Counted from the stretch's first letter, positions 41,406 through 55,301 are shown. The stretch: 64,000 nt of DNA from Thermaceae bacterium (GCA_026985615.1 JALSQD010000074.1:15707-79706); one strand, 5' to 3'. Notes: generated from the sequence alone by a model not told the origin. Made by a program: numbers and translations.

Positions 41406-42803
41406 TCATTCTACCCGTTTTTCGCGCCGGATACGCAGCAGGTCGCCGGACTGGAGCTCGAGCTCGGGCGTGGCTGCGATCGCCTCGCCGTTGCGCACCA
41501 CCGCGTCCACCGAGAAGGTGAGCTCGCCCACGCGGAGCCCGGCGAAGGCATCGGCGGCGATCTCTTCTTGGGCCAGTTGCTGTTCGGGGAAGGCGTGTGC
41601 CGGCGTGAGCACGTAGGCCAGGAAGACTGCTGGGAGCGCCTGCGGGAGCACCGCGTAACCCCCCAGTTCGCTCACCAGCAAGAGTGCGGCGAAGGGGGTG
41701 CGCACCACACCTGCGAGCAAGGCGCCCATCCCCACCAGCGCGGCGGTGGGTGCGTCGGGGGCGAGCCCTGGGGCGGTGCGGGCGAGGACGATGGCGAAGA
41801 GTCCGCCCACGGCCAGCGTGGGGCCGATGAGTGCGCCATAGCCGCCGAGCCCGGAGGCGACCGCGAGCAGCAGCCAGCGCGCCAGCGCCAGCGCGAAAAC
41901 GAAGGCCGCCGGCAGGATGGGGCTGGTTGCCAGTTCCACCCAGACTAGCCCGCTTCCTAGCGTTTGCGGCATGATCACGGCGAAGACGGCCAGCACCGCG
42001 CCCAGCAGGATGTGGCGCGGCAGGAACGAAAGGCCGGCTGAGGCCCGCCGCACCGCCCTGGCCGCCAGCACGAGCAGCGTGCCCGCGCCGGCCATGAACA
42101 CGCCCACGAAGAGGGCGAAGCCCAGGTGGTACCACTGAGCCGGCGAGGCCGGAAGGTTGAGCAGCGGCTCGTACCCCCAGAAGGCGCCGTAGATCATGAA
42201 GCCCGAAAGCCCGCCGATGAGGGCCGGTCCGAGTGAGCCAATCTCGAGCACGAGGCCGGGAAAGAAAATTTCCACCGCCAGCAACGCTCCGCCCACCGGG
42301 GCGTGGAAGGCGGCGGCGAAGCCGGCGGCAAGCCCCGCGAAGGGCAGGTGGCGGGCCAGTTCCGGCGGCAGGAAGCGCCGGCCCAGCGCATCGCCCATCC
42401 AGTCGCCCAGCACGGCCATGGGACCCTCGCGGCCCATGGGCGAGCCCGCGCCGAGTTCGATGAGGCTGCCCGCAGCGTAGCGCAGTTTCTCGCCCAGGGT
42501 GCCCGCCGCGCCCTGGTGGTAGGCGGCGATGATCTTGGCGAGGCCGCGGTTGTGGCCCAAAAGCGAAGCCGCGCCGAAGAGTAGGGGCATGAGCAGGAGC
42601 AGCAGATAGGGCCGTTCGGTGCGGAAGGTGTGCAGTACCCCGTTCTCGCCTGAGAAGCCCGGGGGCAGGTAGCCCACCAGGTGCCCGAGGACGAAGCTCT
42701 GGGTCTGGTAGAGGAGCCAGGTGAACGCGGCGGCCACCAGCCCCACGAGCATGCCGAGGCCGGCACTGTAGCCGATCAGCGTGAGGACGTGCCTCCGCTC
42801 CAT
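41406..42803 (-). CDS. CLC-family chloride channel or H+/Cl- antiporter
   Basis: 465 aa with 10-12 membrane helices. Ion-pathway motifs: GSPMGREGPMAVLGDW with the gating Glu, FAAAFHAPVGGALLAVEIF, GSGLVWV, and GVVRTPFAALLLVSELGGY. The tail (about 415-465; LRVGELTFSVDAVVRNGEAI and LQSGDLLRIRREKRV) resembles a TrkA-C/RCK_C-type domain. Presence of the gating Glu does not decide between channel and exchanger. ATG 42803 overlaps the upstream TAA, and TAGAAT (42811-42816) seven bases before it could give an internal leaderless transcript. Confidence 0.9.
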   Translation of the reverse strand: MERRHVLTLIGYSAGLGMLVGLVAAAFTWLLYQTQSFVLGHLVGYLPPGFSGENGVLHTFRTERPYLLLLLMPLLFGAASLLGHNRGLAKIIAAYHQGAAGTLGEKLRYAAGSLIELGAGSPMGREGPMAVLGDWMGDALGRRFLPPELARHLPFAGLAAGFAAAFHAPVGGALLAVEIFFPGLVLEIGSLGPALIGGLSGFMIYGAFWGYEPLLNLPASPAQWYHLGFALFVGVFMAGAGTLLVLAARAVRRASAGLSFLPRHILLGAVLAVFAVIMPQTLGSGLVWVELATSPILPAAFVFALALARWLLLAVASGLGGYGALIGPTLAVGGLFAIVLARTAPGLAPDAPTAALVGMGALLAGVVRTPFAALLLVSELGGYAVLPQALPAVFLAYVLTPAHAFPEQQLAQEEIAADAFAGLRVGELTFSVDAVVRNGEAIAATPELELQSGDLLRIRREKRVE

Positions 42804-43903
42804 TACCAGAATTCTACTTGCTCCACTTTGCTGCCGGTTTCGATCCTGGCCGGTGCGAGGCCCAGCGCCCGCCGTCCGCTGCGTATGGCCCAGTCGAGCA
42901 GCCGCGGGTAGTCCAGGCCGCGGGCGGCGAGGAAGTCAAGCTCGTCGCGCACGTCGAGGCTGGGGGCGCTGGCGCGGGAGTCGGTACCCAGCGCCAGGGA
43001 CACGCCGGCGTGGGCGTAGAGGTCGTAGGGCGCGAGCCCGACCTTGAGCCCCACGTTCGAGCGTGGGCAGCTCACCACCACAGCCTCGTACCCGGCCAGC
43101 AGTCGCACATCGGCCGCGTCCACCTGGACGCCGTGGACCAGCGTGGGTCGGGCGTCGAGCGCTCCCAGCTCGGCGAGGTAGGCGATGGGGGAGAGGCCGG
43201 TGGGGTGCAGGTCGAGCGGCCAGCCCTGCGCGCGGAAGAACGCCGCCAGTTCGCCTTCGCGACGCAGGAAGTAGTCACGCTCGCCCGGGCTCTCGGCAGC
43301 GTGGATCTGCAGCGGGACTTCGAGCTCGCGCGCGAGCGCGACCACCCCGCGCATCAGGCCGGGGGTAAGCGAGTAGGGGGCGTGGGGCGAGAGGCCCACG
43401 CGCGGCCCCCCCGGACGCTCGTGCCGCTTCCAGCGCTCGAGCCGCTCGCGGGTGGCCTTCAGGATCGCGGCCTCTCGCTGTGGCGGCACCAGCCCCAGCA
43501 CCTCCCAGTAAACGACTCCGCTTGCGGGGCCTTCCGCAAGCCACCAGTCCACCACCTCTTCGCGCGCGGCGATGTCGCCAAGGATGCGCTGGGGGGCATG
43601 CCGGATGGCTCGCACCGCCTCCGCGCGGCCGCGGCGTTCGGCCCGGCCGATGACGTAGCGCACGAAATCGGGGAAGGGGCCGGAGAAGGTGGGCGCGAGC
43701 CCCAGGTCGAGGTGGGTGTGGGCGTTCACTAGCGGCAGCCCCAGGTAGCGTCCCTTGCGCACGCGCCAGGCTGAGGGGTAGCGGCGCGCGAGCTCATCCG
43801 TCTCGCCCACGGCGAGCACGGTGCGGCCGTCGGTTACGAGCCCGGCCTGCCGCCGGGGCCCGTCCCCCAGATGCACCCAGTCGGCGGTCCAGAGCTCGAG
43901 CAT
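42803..43903 (-). CDS. Amidohydrolase, probable aminodeoxyfutalosine deaminase
   Basis: 366 aa metal-dependent hydrolase. LPLVNAHTHLDLGLAP holds the first metal His pair, SPHAPYSLTP and LQIHAAESPGERDYFL the next His residues, LVHGVQVDAADV, SCPRSNVGLKVG and LGTDSRASAPSLDVRDEL the last metal Asp. Enzymes of this type deaminate 6-amino-6-deoxyfutalosine in menaquinone synthesis. Adjacency to mqnC (one base between) supports that role; related adenosine or chlorohydrolase-like activities cannot be excluded. Confidence 0.8.
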   Translation of the reverse strand: MLELWTADWVHLGDGPRRQAGLVTDGRTVLAVGETDELARRYPSAWRVRKGRYLGLPLVNAHTHLDLGLAPTFSGPFPDFVRYVIGRAERRGRAEAVRAIRHAPQRILGDIAAREEVVDWWLAEGPASGVVYWEVLGLVPPQREAAILKATRERLERWKRHERPGGPRVGLSPHAPYSLTPGLMRGVVALARELEVPLQIHAAESPGERDYFLRREGELAAFFRAQGWPLDLHPTGLSPIAYLAELGALDARPTLVHGVQVDAADVRLLAGYEAVVVSCPRSNVGLKVGLAPYDLYAHAGVSLALGTDSRASAPSLDVRDELDFLAARGLDYPRLLDWAIRSGRRALGLAPARIETGSKVEQVEFW

Positions 43904-43904
43904 G

Positions 43905-45014
43905 CTAGGGCGCGGCGAGTAGGGCCTCGACGTCGGGCTCGGCGACGATCTCGTAGAAGACGTTGCGCTCGGCGGGGCGGAAGCCGGCCTCGACGATCTG
44001 GCGTACGATCTCGCGTACCGTCGCTGAGCGGCGCACGTTGCCGGAGGCGGCGGAGACCACGTTCTCCTCGAGCATGGTGCTGCCGAAGTCGTTGGCCCCG
44101 TAGTAGAGCGCGGTCTGGGCCACCTTGAAGCCCATCGTGGGCCAGCTCGCCTGGTGACCGGCGATGTTGTCGAGTGCGATGCGGGCGATGGCCAGGGTCT
44201 GCAGGTACTCGTGGGCCGTGGCGCCGGGGAGCCGGCCGGCCAGACGGGTGTTCTCGAGTTGCATCGTCCACAGCGCGAAGCCAGAAAAGCCGTTGCCGTG
44301 GCGCTCGAGCGCCCGGTCCTGCAGATCGCGCAGGATGAGCAGATGCTCCACCCGCTCCTCGGGTCCCTCGCCCATGCCGATGACCATGCTGGCGAGCGAG
44401 TACATGCCCAGCGCCAGTACGTCTTCGACGATCCGCACCCAGTCGGCGGTGGAGATGCGCGCGGGCGCGGCAGCGTGGCGGATGCGGTCGACCAGGATCT
44501 CCGCCCCCGCGCCAGGCACGCCGTCGAGACCGGCGGCCTCGAGGCGCGCCAGCACCTCGCGCGCGGGCATTCCGGTGAGTCGCTCTAGCCCCAGGATCTC
44601 CTCAGGGCTGAAGGCATCTATGCGCACCTTGGGGTGCCGTTCCTTGAGGTAGCGCAGCAGCCCTTCGTACCACTCGAGTGGCAGGTCGGGGTTGACCCCG
44701 CCCTGCATGAGGATGCGCTTCCCGCCCACGGCCTCGAGCTCGGCTACCTTCTGCCCGATCTCCTCGTAGCTGAGGGTGTAGGCGTCGGGCTGGCGGCGGG
44801 TGCGGTAGAAGGCGCAGTAGCCGCAGCCGACGGTGCAGACGTTGGAGTAGTTGATGTTGCGGTCGATCAGGTAGGTGACGTAGTCGGGGTGGGCGCGTCT
44901 GAGCCTGAGCGCGTGGGCCACAGCGGCCACCTCGGCCAGCGGGCGGCGGTAGAGCTCGACGAGCTCCTCGCGGCCCAGCCGCTCGCCCCGCTCGGCTCGG
45001 TCCAGGACGTCCAT
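43905..45014 (-). CDS. mqnC: Cyclic dehypoxanthinyl futalosine synthase (radical SAM)
   Basis: Radical SAM enzyme of the futalosine route to menaquinone, 369 aa. The cluster motif is NVCTVGCGYCAFYRTRR (CxxxCxxC, about residue 60). DAYTLSYEEIGQKVAELEAV, GGKRILMQGGVNPDLPLEWY, DAFSPEEI and NVVSAASGNVRRSATVREIV fit MqnC more than MqnE. ATG 45014 has TAGCAT (45021-45026) six bases upstream with no ribosome site, so it is a leaderless operon head, divergent from the next gene. Confidence 0.9.
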   Translation of the reverse strand: MDVLDRAERGERLGREELVELYRRPLAEVAAVAHALRLRRAHPDYVTYLIDRNINYSNVCTVGCGYCAFYRTRRQPDAYTLSYEEIGQKVAELEAVGGKRILMQGGVNPDLPLEWYEGLLRYLKERHPKVRIDAFSPEEILGLERLTGMPAREVLARLEAAGLDGVPGAGAEILVDRIRHAAAPARISTADWVRIVEDVLALGMYSLASMVIGMGEGPEERVEHLLILRDLQDRALERHGNGFSGFALWTMQLENTRLAGRLPGATAHEYLQTLAIARIALDNIAGHQASWPTMGFKVAQTALYYGANDFGSTMLEENVVSAASGNVRRSATVREIVRQIVEAGFRPAERNVFYEIVAEPDVEALLAAP

Positions 45015-45051
45015 GCCGCCATGCTACCACCCGCGGGCCTACAATAAAGTC
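45015..45051. promoter_or_regulatory. Divergent leaderless promoters for mqnC and the adenosine-specific kinase gene
   Basis: Only 37 bases separate the two start codons. TAGCAT (45021-45026) faces mqnC and TACAAT (45040-45045) faces the other gene, each six bases from its ATG. No ribosome sites are seen. Confidence 0.65.
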
Positions 45052-45540
45052 ATGGAACTCAGGAAGGTGTCCATCGAGAAACCGGAAACGGTGAACGTGA
45101 TCCTTGGCCACGCCCACTTCATCAAGACGGTCGAGGACCTGCACGAGGCGCTGGTGCAGTCGGTGCCTGGCATCCGCTTCGGCCTTGCCTTCAATGAGGC
45201 CAGCCAGGAGCGGCTGGTGCGCAAGAGCGGCACCGACGACGCGCTGGTGGAGCTGGCGGTGAAGAACGCCCTGGCCGTGGGCGCAGGGCACTTCTTCATT
45301 GTGATGCTGGGGGAGGGCGTGTTCCCGATCAACGTAATGCACGCGCTGCGCACCGTGCCGGAGGTGGTGAGCCTTTATGCGGCCACCGCCAACCCCCTGG
45401 CCGTATTGGTGGCCGAAGAGGGCGACCAGCGCGCGGTCTTGGGCGTCTTCGACGGCCAGACGCCGCTGGGGGTGGAGGACGAGGCGGCCACCGAGCACCG
45501 CAAGGGCTTTTTGCGCGCGATCGGCTACAAGCTCGGTTAG
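45052..45540 (+). CDS. Adenosine-specific kinase family protein (DUF355)
   Basis: 162 aa. ELRKVSIEKPETVNVILGHA, GIRFGLAFNEASQERLVRKS, GAGHFFIVMLGEGVFPINVM and TANPLAVLVAEEGDQRAVLG match the PF04008 family, described as adenosine-specific kinases in Pyrobaculum. Mostly found in archaea and thermophiles. Start ATG 45052 is six bases after TACAAT. The catalytic function here is inferred only from the family. Confidence 0.88.
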   Translation: MELRKVSIEKPETVNVILGHAHFIKTVEDLHEALVQSVPGIRFGLAFNEASQERLVRKSGTDDALVELAVKNALAVGAGHFFIVMLGEGVFPINVMHALRTVPEVVSLYAATANPLAVLVAEEGDQRAVLGVFDGQTPLGVEDEAATEHRKGFLRAIGYKLG

Positions 45541-45559
45541 CCGTGCTAGGCTTGGGCTC

Positions 45560-46981
<1,422 letters not shown>

Positions 46982-46995
46982 CCGGGAGGTGTAAC

Positions 46996-47277
46996 GTGGC
47001 CGCACGTAGCGAGTGGTTGGAGTACACCCGTGACCGCGCCCCCCAGGGGGTGCCCGAGAAGGTCTGGCAGACGGTTCGAGATTGGCTGGAGACCCACGAG
47101 GTGGCCGAGGTGGACCTTGAGCCCATGGACGGCTACTACGCCATCCACATCAACGGCGCGCCCGACCCCGTGCCTGGCGTCTACCTACCCAAGGCCCTCG
47201 AGCACGATGCCGACGCGATTCGTGACATTCTGGACGCCGCCTACAGCATCTACCAGGAAGAAATGGCGGCGCATTAG
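46996..47277 (+). CDS. Small hypothetical protein, second of a tandem paralogue pair
   Basis: 93 aa. VPEKVWQTVRDWLETHEVAE, DLEPMDGYYAIHIN, DPVPGVYLPKALEHDADAIR and DILDAAYSIYQEEM correspond segment by segment to the preceding protein, so the pair arose by tandem duplication. GGGAGG before GTG 46996 is a good ribosome site. No function known to me. Confidence 0.78.
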   Translation: MAARSEWLEYTRDRAPQGVPEKVWQTVRDWLETHEVAEVDLEPMDGYYAIHINGAPDPVPGVYLPKALEHDADAIRDILDAAYSIYQEEMAAH

Positions 47278-47286
47278 AGGAGACCC

Positions 47287-47616
47287 ATGATCGACTTTTA
47301 CTGCAAGAAGACCTGTAAGAGCTGCCAGAAGGCCAAGGCCTGGCTTGACGAGCACGGCGTGGCCTACAACTATGTGGACTACACCAAGCAACTCCCGCCC
47401 GAGCGCGTCATCCGTGAGGCGCTCGAGCAGATGGGCGCGGCCGCGTTGCGCAAGCGTCACAAGCGCTTCAAGGAGCTTCAGGGCGCCGACGTCGAGACCT
47501 GGATACGCGAGATCCAGGCGGACCCCAACCTGCTGGGCCGGCCCATCCTGGTTTGGCCCGACGGTCGCTGGCTCATGGGCTTCAAGCCTGAGGCGTGGCG
47601 CGAGCAGTTGCTCTAG
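47287..47616 (+). CDS. ArsC/Spx-family thioredoxin-fold protein
   Basis: 109 aa. IDFYCKKTCKSCQKAKAWLD contains a redox CxxC (CKSC), GVAYNYVDYTKQLPPERVI follows, and LGRPILVWPDGRWLMGFKPE carries the cis-Pro strand. Resembles arsenate-reductase-like proteins; no ars genes nearby, so a general thiol-redox role is as likely. Confidence 0.85.
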   Translation: MIDFYCKKTCKSCQKAKAWLDEHGVAYNYVDYTKQLPPERVIREALEQMGAAALRKRHKRFKELQGADVETWIREIQADPNLLGRPILVWPDGRWLMGFKPEAWREQLL

Positions 47617-47625
47617 GGCGCTGGC

Positions 47626-48351
47626 ATGGTCGAGGTCGCGGACCTGCACAAGCGCTACGGCAAGAACCCGGCGCTCCGTGGCGTCAGCTTCCGGGTGGAC
47701 GGTGGCAGCGTCTACGGCCTGCTGGGCCCAAACGGTGCTGGCAAGACCACCACGCTGCGCATCCTTGCCACACTGGTGCGACCCGACGACGGCACCGCCC
47801 GCGTGGCCGGCCACGACGTAACCGCCCATCCGCTGGCGGTGAGGGCCCGTCTGGGCATCGTCAACGGTGGCATGGGGCTCTACGAGCGCCTGACTGGCCG
47901 CGAGATCCTGGGCTTCTTTGGTCGCTTCTACGGCCTTGAGGGCAGTCGCCTGGAGGAGGGGATCGCCTGGGTGGACGAGGTACTGGGCATCGGCGATGCG
48001 CTCGACCGCCGGGTGGGTGAGATGTCGTCTGGCATGATTCAAAAAGTAATCGTCGCTCGGGCAATCATCCACAAGCCGCCGGTGCTTCTTCTTGATGAAG
48101 CTACCCGTGGCCTCGACGTCTTCGCTCGGCGGGCACTGCTCGACTTCGTGGACGACTACCGCCGTCAGGGTAAAGCAATTGTCTACTCCACCCATGTCCT
48201 GCCCGAGGCGGAGGAGATCTGCGACCGGGTTGGCTTTCTCTACGAAGGGCGCTTGCTTTTCGAGGGCAGCCTCGACGAGGCGAAGCGGCGCTGGGACACA
48301 GACTCGCTCGAGCGCGCCTTCATTCGCGCGGCGGAGGAGGTGCGGGTGTGA
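47626..48351 (+). CDS. ABC exporter ATPase (NatA-like)
   Basis: 241 aa single nucleotide-binding domain: YGLLGPNGAGKTTTLRILAT (Walker A), GEMSSGMIQKVIVARAI (signature, with MSSG for LSGG) and PPVLLLDEATRGLDVFARRA (Walker B). HVLPEAEEICDRVGFLYEGR is typical of NatA/CcmA-type drug or sodium exporters. Its stop overlaps the permease start (GTGA). Confidence 0.9.
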   Translation: MVEVADLHKRYGKNPALRGVSFRVDGGSVYGLLGPNGAGKTTTLRILATLVRPDDGTARVAGHDVTAHPLAVRARLGIVNGGMGLYERLTGREILGFFGRFYGLEGSRLEEGIAWVDEVLGIGDALDRRVGEMSSGMIQKVIVARAIIHKPPVLLLDEATRGLDVFARRALLDFVDDYRRQGKAIVYSTHVLPEAEEICDRVGFLYEGRLLFEGSLDEAKRRWDTDSLERAFIRAAEEVRV

Positions 48352-49513
48352 AGGTGGCCTGGTGGGTGGCGCTCAAAGAAATCGTGAGCACCTGGCGCGA
48401 CAAGCGTACGATCCGCAACGCGCTGCTCTTGCCGCTGTTGCTCATGCCCTTCCTCATGTACGGCCCCACCGCACTGCTGGGCGGCCTCGAGAAGAGCAGC
48501 CAGGAGAACGTGCAGCAGGTGGCCGTCTGCGACCTGCCGGCCGAACTCCTGGCGATTTTGGAGCAGGTCAAGCTCGAGCCGGTACGGCTGGCTGACCCGC
48601 GCGGGGCGGTGGAGCGCGGTGAGGTGGACGCCGCGCTTTGCGCCGAGGACGGTGACTTCGTCATCTATGCCCGACGACGGCGAAACCGATCAAGTCGGGC
48701 TTCGTGGTGGGCAAGATCCAGCAAGCGCTTTCGGCATACAAGCAGCGAATCGTCGGCGAGCGCCTGCGCGCGGCGGGGCTGGATCCGGGGGTGCTCGAGC
48801 CCTTCCTGGTGCGCCAGGAGGACCTCTCGCCCAAAGAGGCCAAGAGCGCTGGTGTGATGGGAAGCATGACGCCCTACTTCCTGATGCTTTTCATCATGAT
48901 GGGGGCGATGGCGGTGATCATCGACGCCACCGCCGGCGAAAAGGAGAAGGGCACGCTCGAGGTGCTGCTGGCCGCGCCGATCTCGCACCTGCAGATCGCC
49001 GCTGGCAAACTGCTCGCGGGCCTCGTCTTCGCCGTCCTCACTTCGGTGAGCGGACTCATTGGTCTCGCACTGGGCGCGGCCTACACCCAGCGTTTTACCC
49101 AGGGCTCCGGGATCGCCATGGCAACCGGCAACCTCAGCCTGGGTCCGGCTGCGCTGGGCTACCTCTTCGTCACCGCCCTGCTCTACGCCGCCATGATCAC
49201 CGCGCTCCTGCTCGCGGTCGGGATGTACGCCCGCAGCTTCAAAGAGGCCCAGACCTACATCAGTCCGCTCTACATGATCCTGATCATCCCGATGCTGGTG
49301 CTCATGTTCGCCGCCGACTACCTGCACCAGACCCTCTGGCTCTACGCAGTACCTGTCTTCAACGTTTATCTGGCCATGGACCAGCTCATTAAGGGCCAGG
49401 CTAGCCTGGCGGCGCTGGGCGTATGCTGGCTTTCCACCGGCGTCATGGTCCTGCTCGCCCTTGCCTGGGCGACCCGCAACTTCAACAGCGAGTCCGTCGT
49501 GTTCCGCAACTAG
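48348..49513 (+). pseudogene. NatB-like ABC-2 permease, interrupted by a frameshift
   Basis: The N-terminal part (GTG 48348) reads WWVALKEIVSTWRDKRTIRN, one membrane helix (LLLPLLLMPFLMYGPTALLG) and a soluble segment to GDFVIYA. At the CCC run 48670-48672 the frame breaks; the rest continues in the -1 frame (PTTAKPIKSGFVVGKIQQAL, then MTPYFLMLFIMMGAMAVIID, GEKEKGTLEVLLAAPISHLQ and several helices) to a stop at 49513. Adding one C restores a single protein of about 388 aa with normal NatB layout. It is either a true single-base deletion or a sequencing error in a C run; the pattern is not a typical programmed slippery site. Confidence 0.85.
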
Positions 49514-52597
<3,084 letters not shown>

Positions 52598-53888
52598 ACC
52601 ACCATCTTACGAAGGCCTCGGCCGCTGCGCGGTCTTCCACGTCACCCAGGATCTGGGCCTCTTCGAGCGCCCGCAGCGCCCGGCCCACCAGCGGGCCGGG
52701 CTCGAGGCTCAGCAGTCGCATGACCTCGTTTCCACTCAGCAGCGGCTTCGGCCGCGGCGCGGCCAGGAAGGTGCGGGCGGCCGCGTGCGCCGCGCAGAGC
52801 GCTTGGATGCGCTCCGCCTCGTCGCGTGCGAGCGGGCCGCGGCTGGCGGCGCGGTCGGCGATCTGCAGCGCGATTAGGTCTGGCAGAAGCTCACGGTTGC
52901 GTAACAGCCAGCGCCGGAGACCGCGGGGGCTTTCGGGCGGCAGGCGCATGTGGCGGCGCACCAGCGCCTGAACCCGCCCGACGCGCGCGCTTCCGTAGCG
53001 CAGCCGTCGCAGCACCACGCCGGCGAGCGCCGCTCCGTCTTCGTCGTGGCTGAAGAAGCGGTAGTAACCGCGCGTTTCGTCCCACTGGCGCACCAGCGGC
53101 TTGGCCATGTCGTGCAGGAGCGCCGCCCAGCGCAGCGCGAGCGAGGTCCGGGGGAAGCGCCAGCTGAGCTGCCACAGCGCCTCGAGCTCGTGGCCGAGCA
53201 CGTCGAGGTGGTGGTAGCCAAGCTGGGCCACCCCCGCGCCGGCGGCCCACTCGCGCAGGTAGGCCTGTGCAAGCTCGAGCTCATACAGCTTGGCGAAGCC
53301 CCAGGCCGCCCGGGGGTGGCTCAGCACACGCTCCAGCTCCCCGCGTACGCGCTCGGCGGCGGGCTGGCGGCCAAACCGCTGGGCCCGGGCGAGCTCGACG
53401 ATCCAGCGGCGGGTGCGCGGCTCGGGCCGCAGGCCGTGGGTGACCCACAGTCGCCAGCCCCGCAATGGGCGCAGGGGGTCGGCTTCGAGGTTCTCGCGGC
53501 CGAGCGCCCGCAAAACGCGCCGCCGCATGTCAGCTGGGGCCTGGGCCGGGCCAAAAAGGGCGCCGCGGGCGCTGAGCGCGAGCGCGTTGGCGGTGTAGTC
53601 GCGCCGCCGCAGGTCGGCCGCGAGGCCACCGGCAAGCGGGGTGAAGTCGTAGGTGGTGCCGTCTGCCGCCACGCGCCAGTGGTCGCGCTCCTGGTCCATG
53701 GGGAAGACCGCGCCACCGCTGGCGCGGGCGCAATCCAAAGCAGCGGCGCGGGGGGCGGGCGCGATGAAGTCGAAATCGGTGGGGTGCAGCCCCAGCAGCA
53801 GGTCGCGCACCGCCCCGCCCACCAGCCATCCTCCCGCGGGCCAGCAGGGCAGCCGCGGGGGGTTCAAGTGGCCGAGCGCGTGCGTCAC

Positions 53889-53905
53889 GAGGTTAGTATA
53901 GTTCC
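53889..53905. promoter_or_regulatory. Overlapping bidirectional -10 between CCA gene and coaE
   Basis: The 17 bases between two divergent GTG codons contain TTAGTATAGTT. Read rightward, TAGTAT (53894-53899) is six bases from the coaE start; read leftward, TATACT (53895-53900) is six bases from the CCA-gene start. The hexamers share five positions. Confidence 0.7.
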
Positions 53906-54499
53906 GTGCACGTCGTCGGACTCACCGGTAGCATCGGCAGTGGCAAGAGCACGGTGGCCCGCCTGCTGGAGGCGCTGGGCGCTGAAGTGGTGGACGCCGA
54001 CGCGCTGGCGCGCCGGGCGCGGCGCGAGCGCGAACGGGAGATCTGCCACGCCTTCCCCGAAGCCTGCACGGACGGGCGCCTTGACGATCGGGCGCTGGCC
54101 ACGTCGGTCTTCGCCGATCCTGCAGCACTCAGGCGGCTCGAGGCGCTGGTACACCCGCGGGTGCGCGAGCTCATCCGCGAGCGCATCGAAGCGGCCCGCG
54201 CGCGCAGAGGGCGGGGGTTATTGGTGGTGGAGGTGCCGCTGCTCTTCGAGACGGGCTGGAACCCGGGCTACGACGGCGTGTTGGTGGTGGCCGCGCCCGA
54301 CGAGATACGCGCCGAGCGCGTGCACCAGCGCAGCGGCCTCGACCTTGAGGCCTTTCGCCAGCGCGACCGGGCGCAGCTGCCGCAGTCCGAGAAGATCGCG
54401 CGCGCGGACTGGTTGATCTGGAACGACGCCGACCTGGACACGCTGAAGGCGCGCGTGCGCCGGTGGTACGAGGAGGTCGTGGGTGAAACTGACGCATGA
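53906..54499 (+). CDS. coaE: Dephospho-CoA kinase
   Basis: Last step of CoA synthesis. 197 aa P-loop kinase: VVGLTGSIGSGKSTVARLLE (Walker A at 8-16), VVDADALARRA, LVVEVPLLFETGWNPGYDG and AERVHQRSGLDLEAFRQR. Start GTG 53906 is set by the TAGTAT hexamer six bases upstream. The following gene begins within its last codons. Confidence 0.95.
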   Translation: MHVVGLTGSIGSGKSTVARLLEALGAEVVDADALARRARREREREICHAFPEACTDGRLDDRALATSVFADPAALRRLEALVHPRVRELIRERIEAARARRGRGLLVVEVPLLFETGWNPGYDGVLVVAAPDEIRAERVHQRSGLDLEAFRQRDRAQLPQSEKIARADWLIWNDADLDTLKARVRRWYEEVVGETDA

Positions 54500-55280
54500 A
54501 CTCGTAGGTCCCGTAGAGATACCCGAGCGCCCCCGGCGGGTGGTGAGCCTGGCGCCGAACGCCACCGATGCCATCTTCTATCTGGGTCTGGGCGAGCTTT
54601 TGGTCGGTCGCAGCGCCTTTTGCTGGCGGCCCGAGGCAGCCGAGGCGTTGCCCGTGGTGTCCAGCTACACCAAGGTGCGCTGGGAGTTGCTGGAAGAACT
54701 CGCGCCCGACCTCGTGCTCACGACCACAGCGGTCCAGCGCGAGACCACCCGCGAGCTGGCGGGGCGAGGCTACCCGGTCTGGTCGATCCCCCTACCCAAC
54801 AGCCCCTGGGGTATCCTGGAAAACCTCCACACCCTGGCGGCCCTCCTCGGCGGGGAGGGGGCCGCGGCCGCCGCCGGCCTCGCTCGGCGCTACCTCGACC
54901 TTGCTGGCGCACTCGCAGGCGTGAGGGTCTATCTCGAGTACGACTTGGGCGGCCCGATCACGATCGGCCGAGGTGCGTTCATGCACGCCACGCTCGAGCA
55001 CCTGGGCGCCGCAAACGTCTACGCGGACCGCGCCGAGGCCTACTTCGCGCCCGAGCTGGAGCGCGTTCCCGTGCTCGCGCCTGACCTGATCGTCTTCGAA
55101 CCTAAGCGTATCCGCAATCGCGAAAAGCAGCTCGAGGCTGTGAGGCAAAAGCTTGCTGAGCGTGGTTGGAGCAGCATGCGCTGGACGGCCACACGCGGCG
55201 ACGAGCTGGCCCACTTCGGTCCGCTCTTCTTCGGTTACCTGGAGCGCTGGCTAGGGGAGGCGCGCGCGGTCATGGAATAG
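54483..55280 (+). CDS. BtuF/TroA-like periplasmic-binding-protein fold, no signal peptide
   Basis: 265 aa. [56 protein letters not shown] and [20 protein letters not shown] match cobalamin/haem-binding BtuF-type proteins. The N-terminus ([20 protein letters not shown]) starts directly with the mature fold and has no signal peptide or lipobox, so it is probably cytoplasmic or the export signal is lost. GTG 54483 overlaps coaE by 17 bases. No BtuC/BtuD genes are adjacent. Confidence 0.82.
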   Translation: MKLTHELVGPVEIPERPRRVVSLAPNATDAIFYLGLGELLVGRSAFCWRPEAAEALPVVSSYTKVRWELLEELAPDLVLTTTAVQRETTRELAGRGYPVWSIPLPNSPWGILENLHTLAALLGGEGAAAAAGLARRYLDLAGALAGVRVYLEYDLGGPITIGRGAFMHATLEHLGAANVYADRAEAYFAPELERVPVLAPDLIVFEPKRIRNREKQLEAVRQKLAERGWSSMRWTATRGDELAHFGPLFFGYLERWLGEARAVME

Positions 55281-55296
55281 GCCCGCCGAAGCGGGC
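55281..55296. terminator. Short hairpin after the BtuF-like gene and after tRNA-Ser
   Basis: GCCCGC-CGAA-GCGGGC between two convergent units. No long T-run on either side; weak terminator candidate for both. Confidence 0.5.
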
Positions 55297-55301
55297 CGTT
55301 C

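Noticed and set aside
48660..48710. Programmed -1 frameshift in the NatB gene
   Set aside because: There is no X-XXY-YYZ slippery heptamer or clear downstream stimulatory structure; a lost C in a C run explains it more simply.
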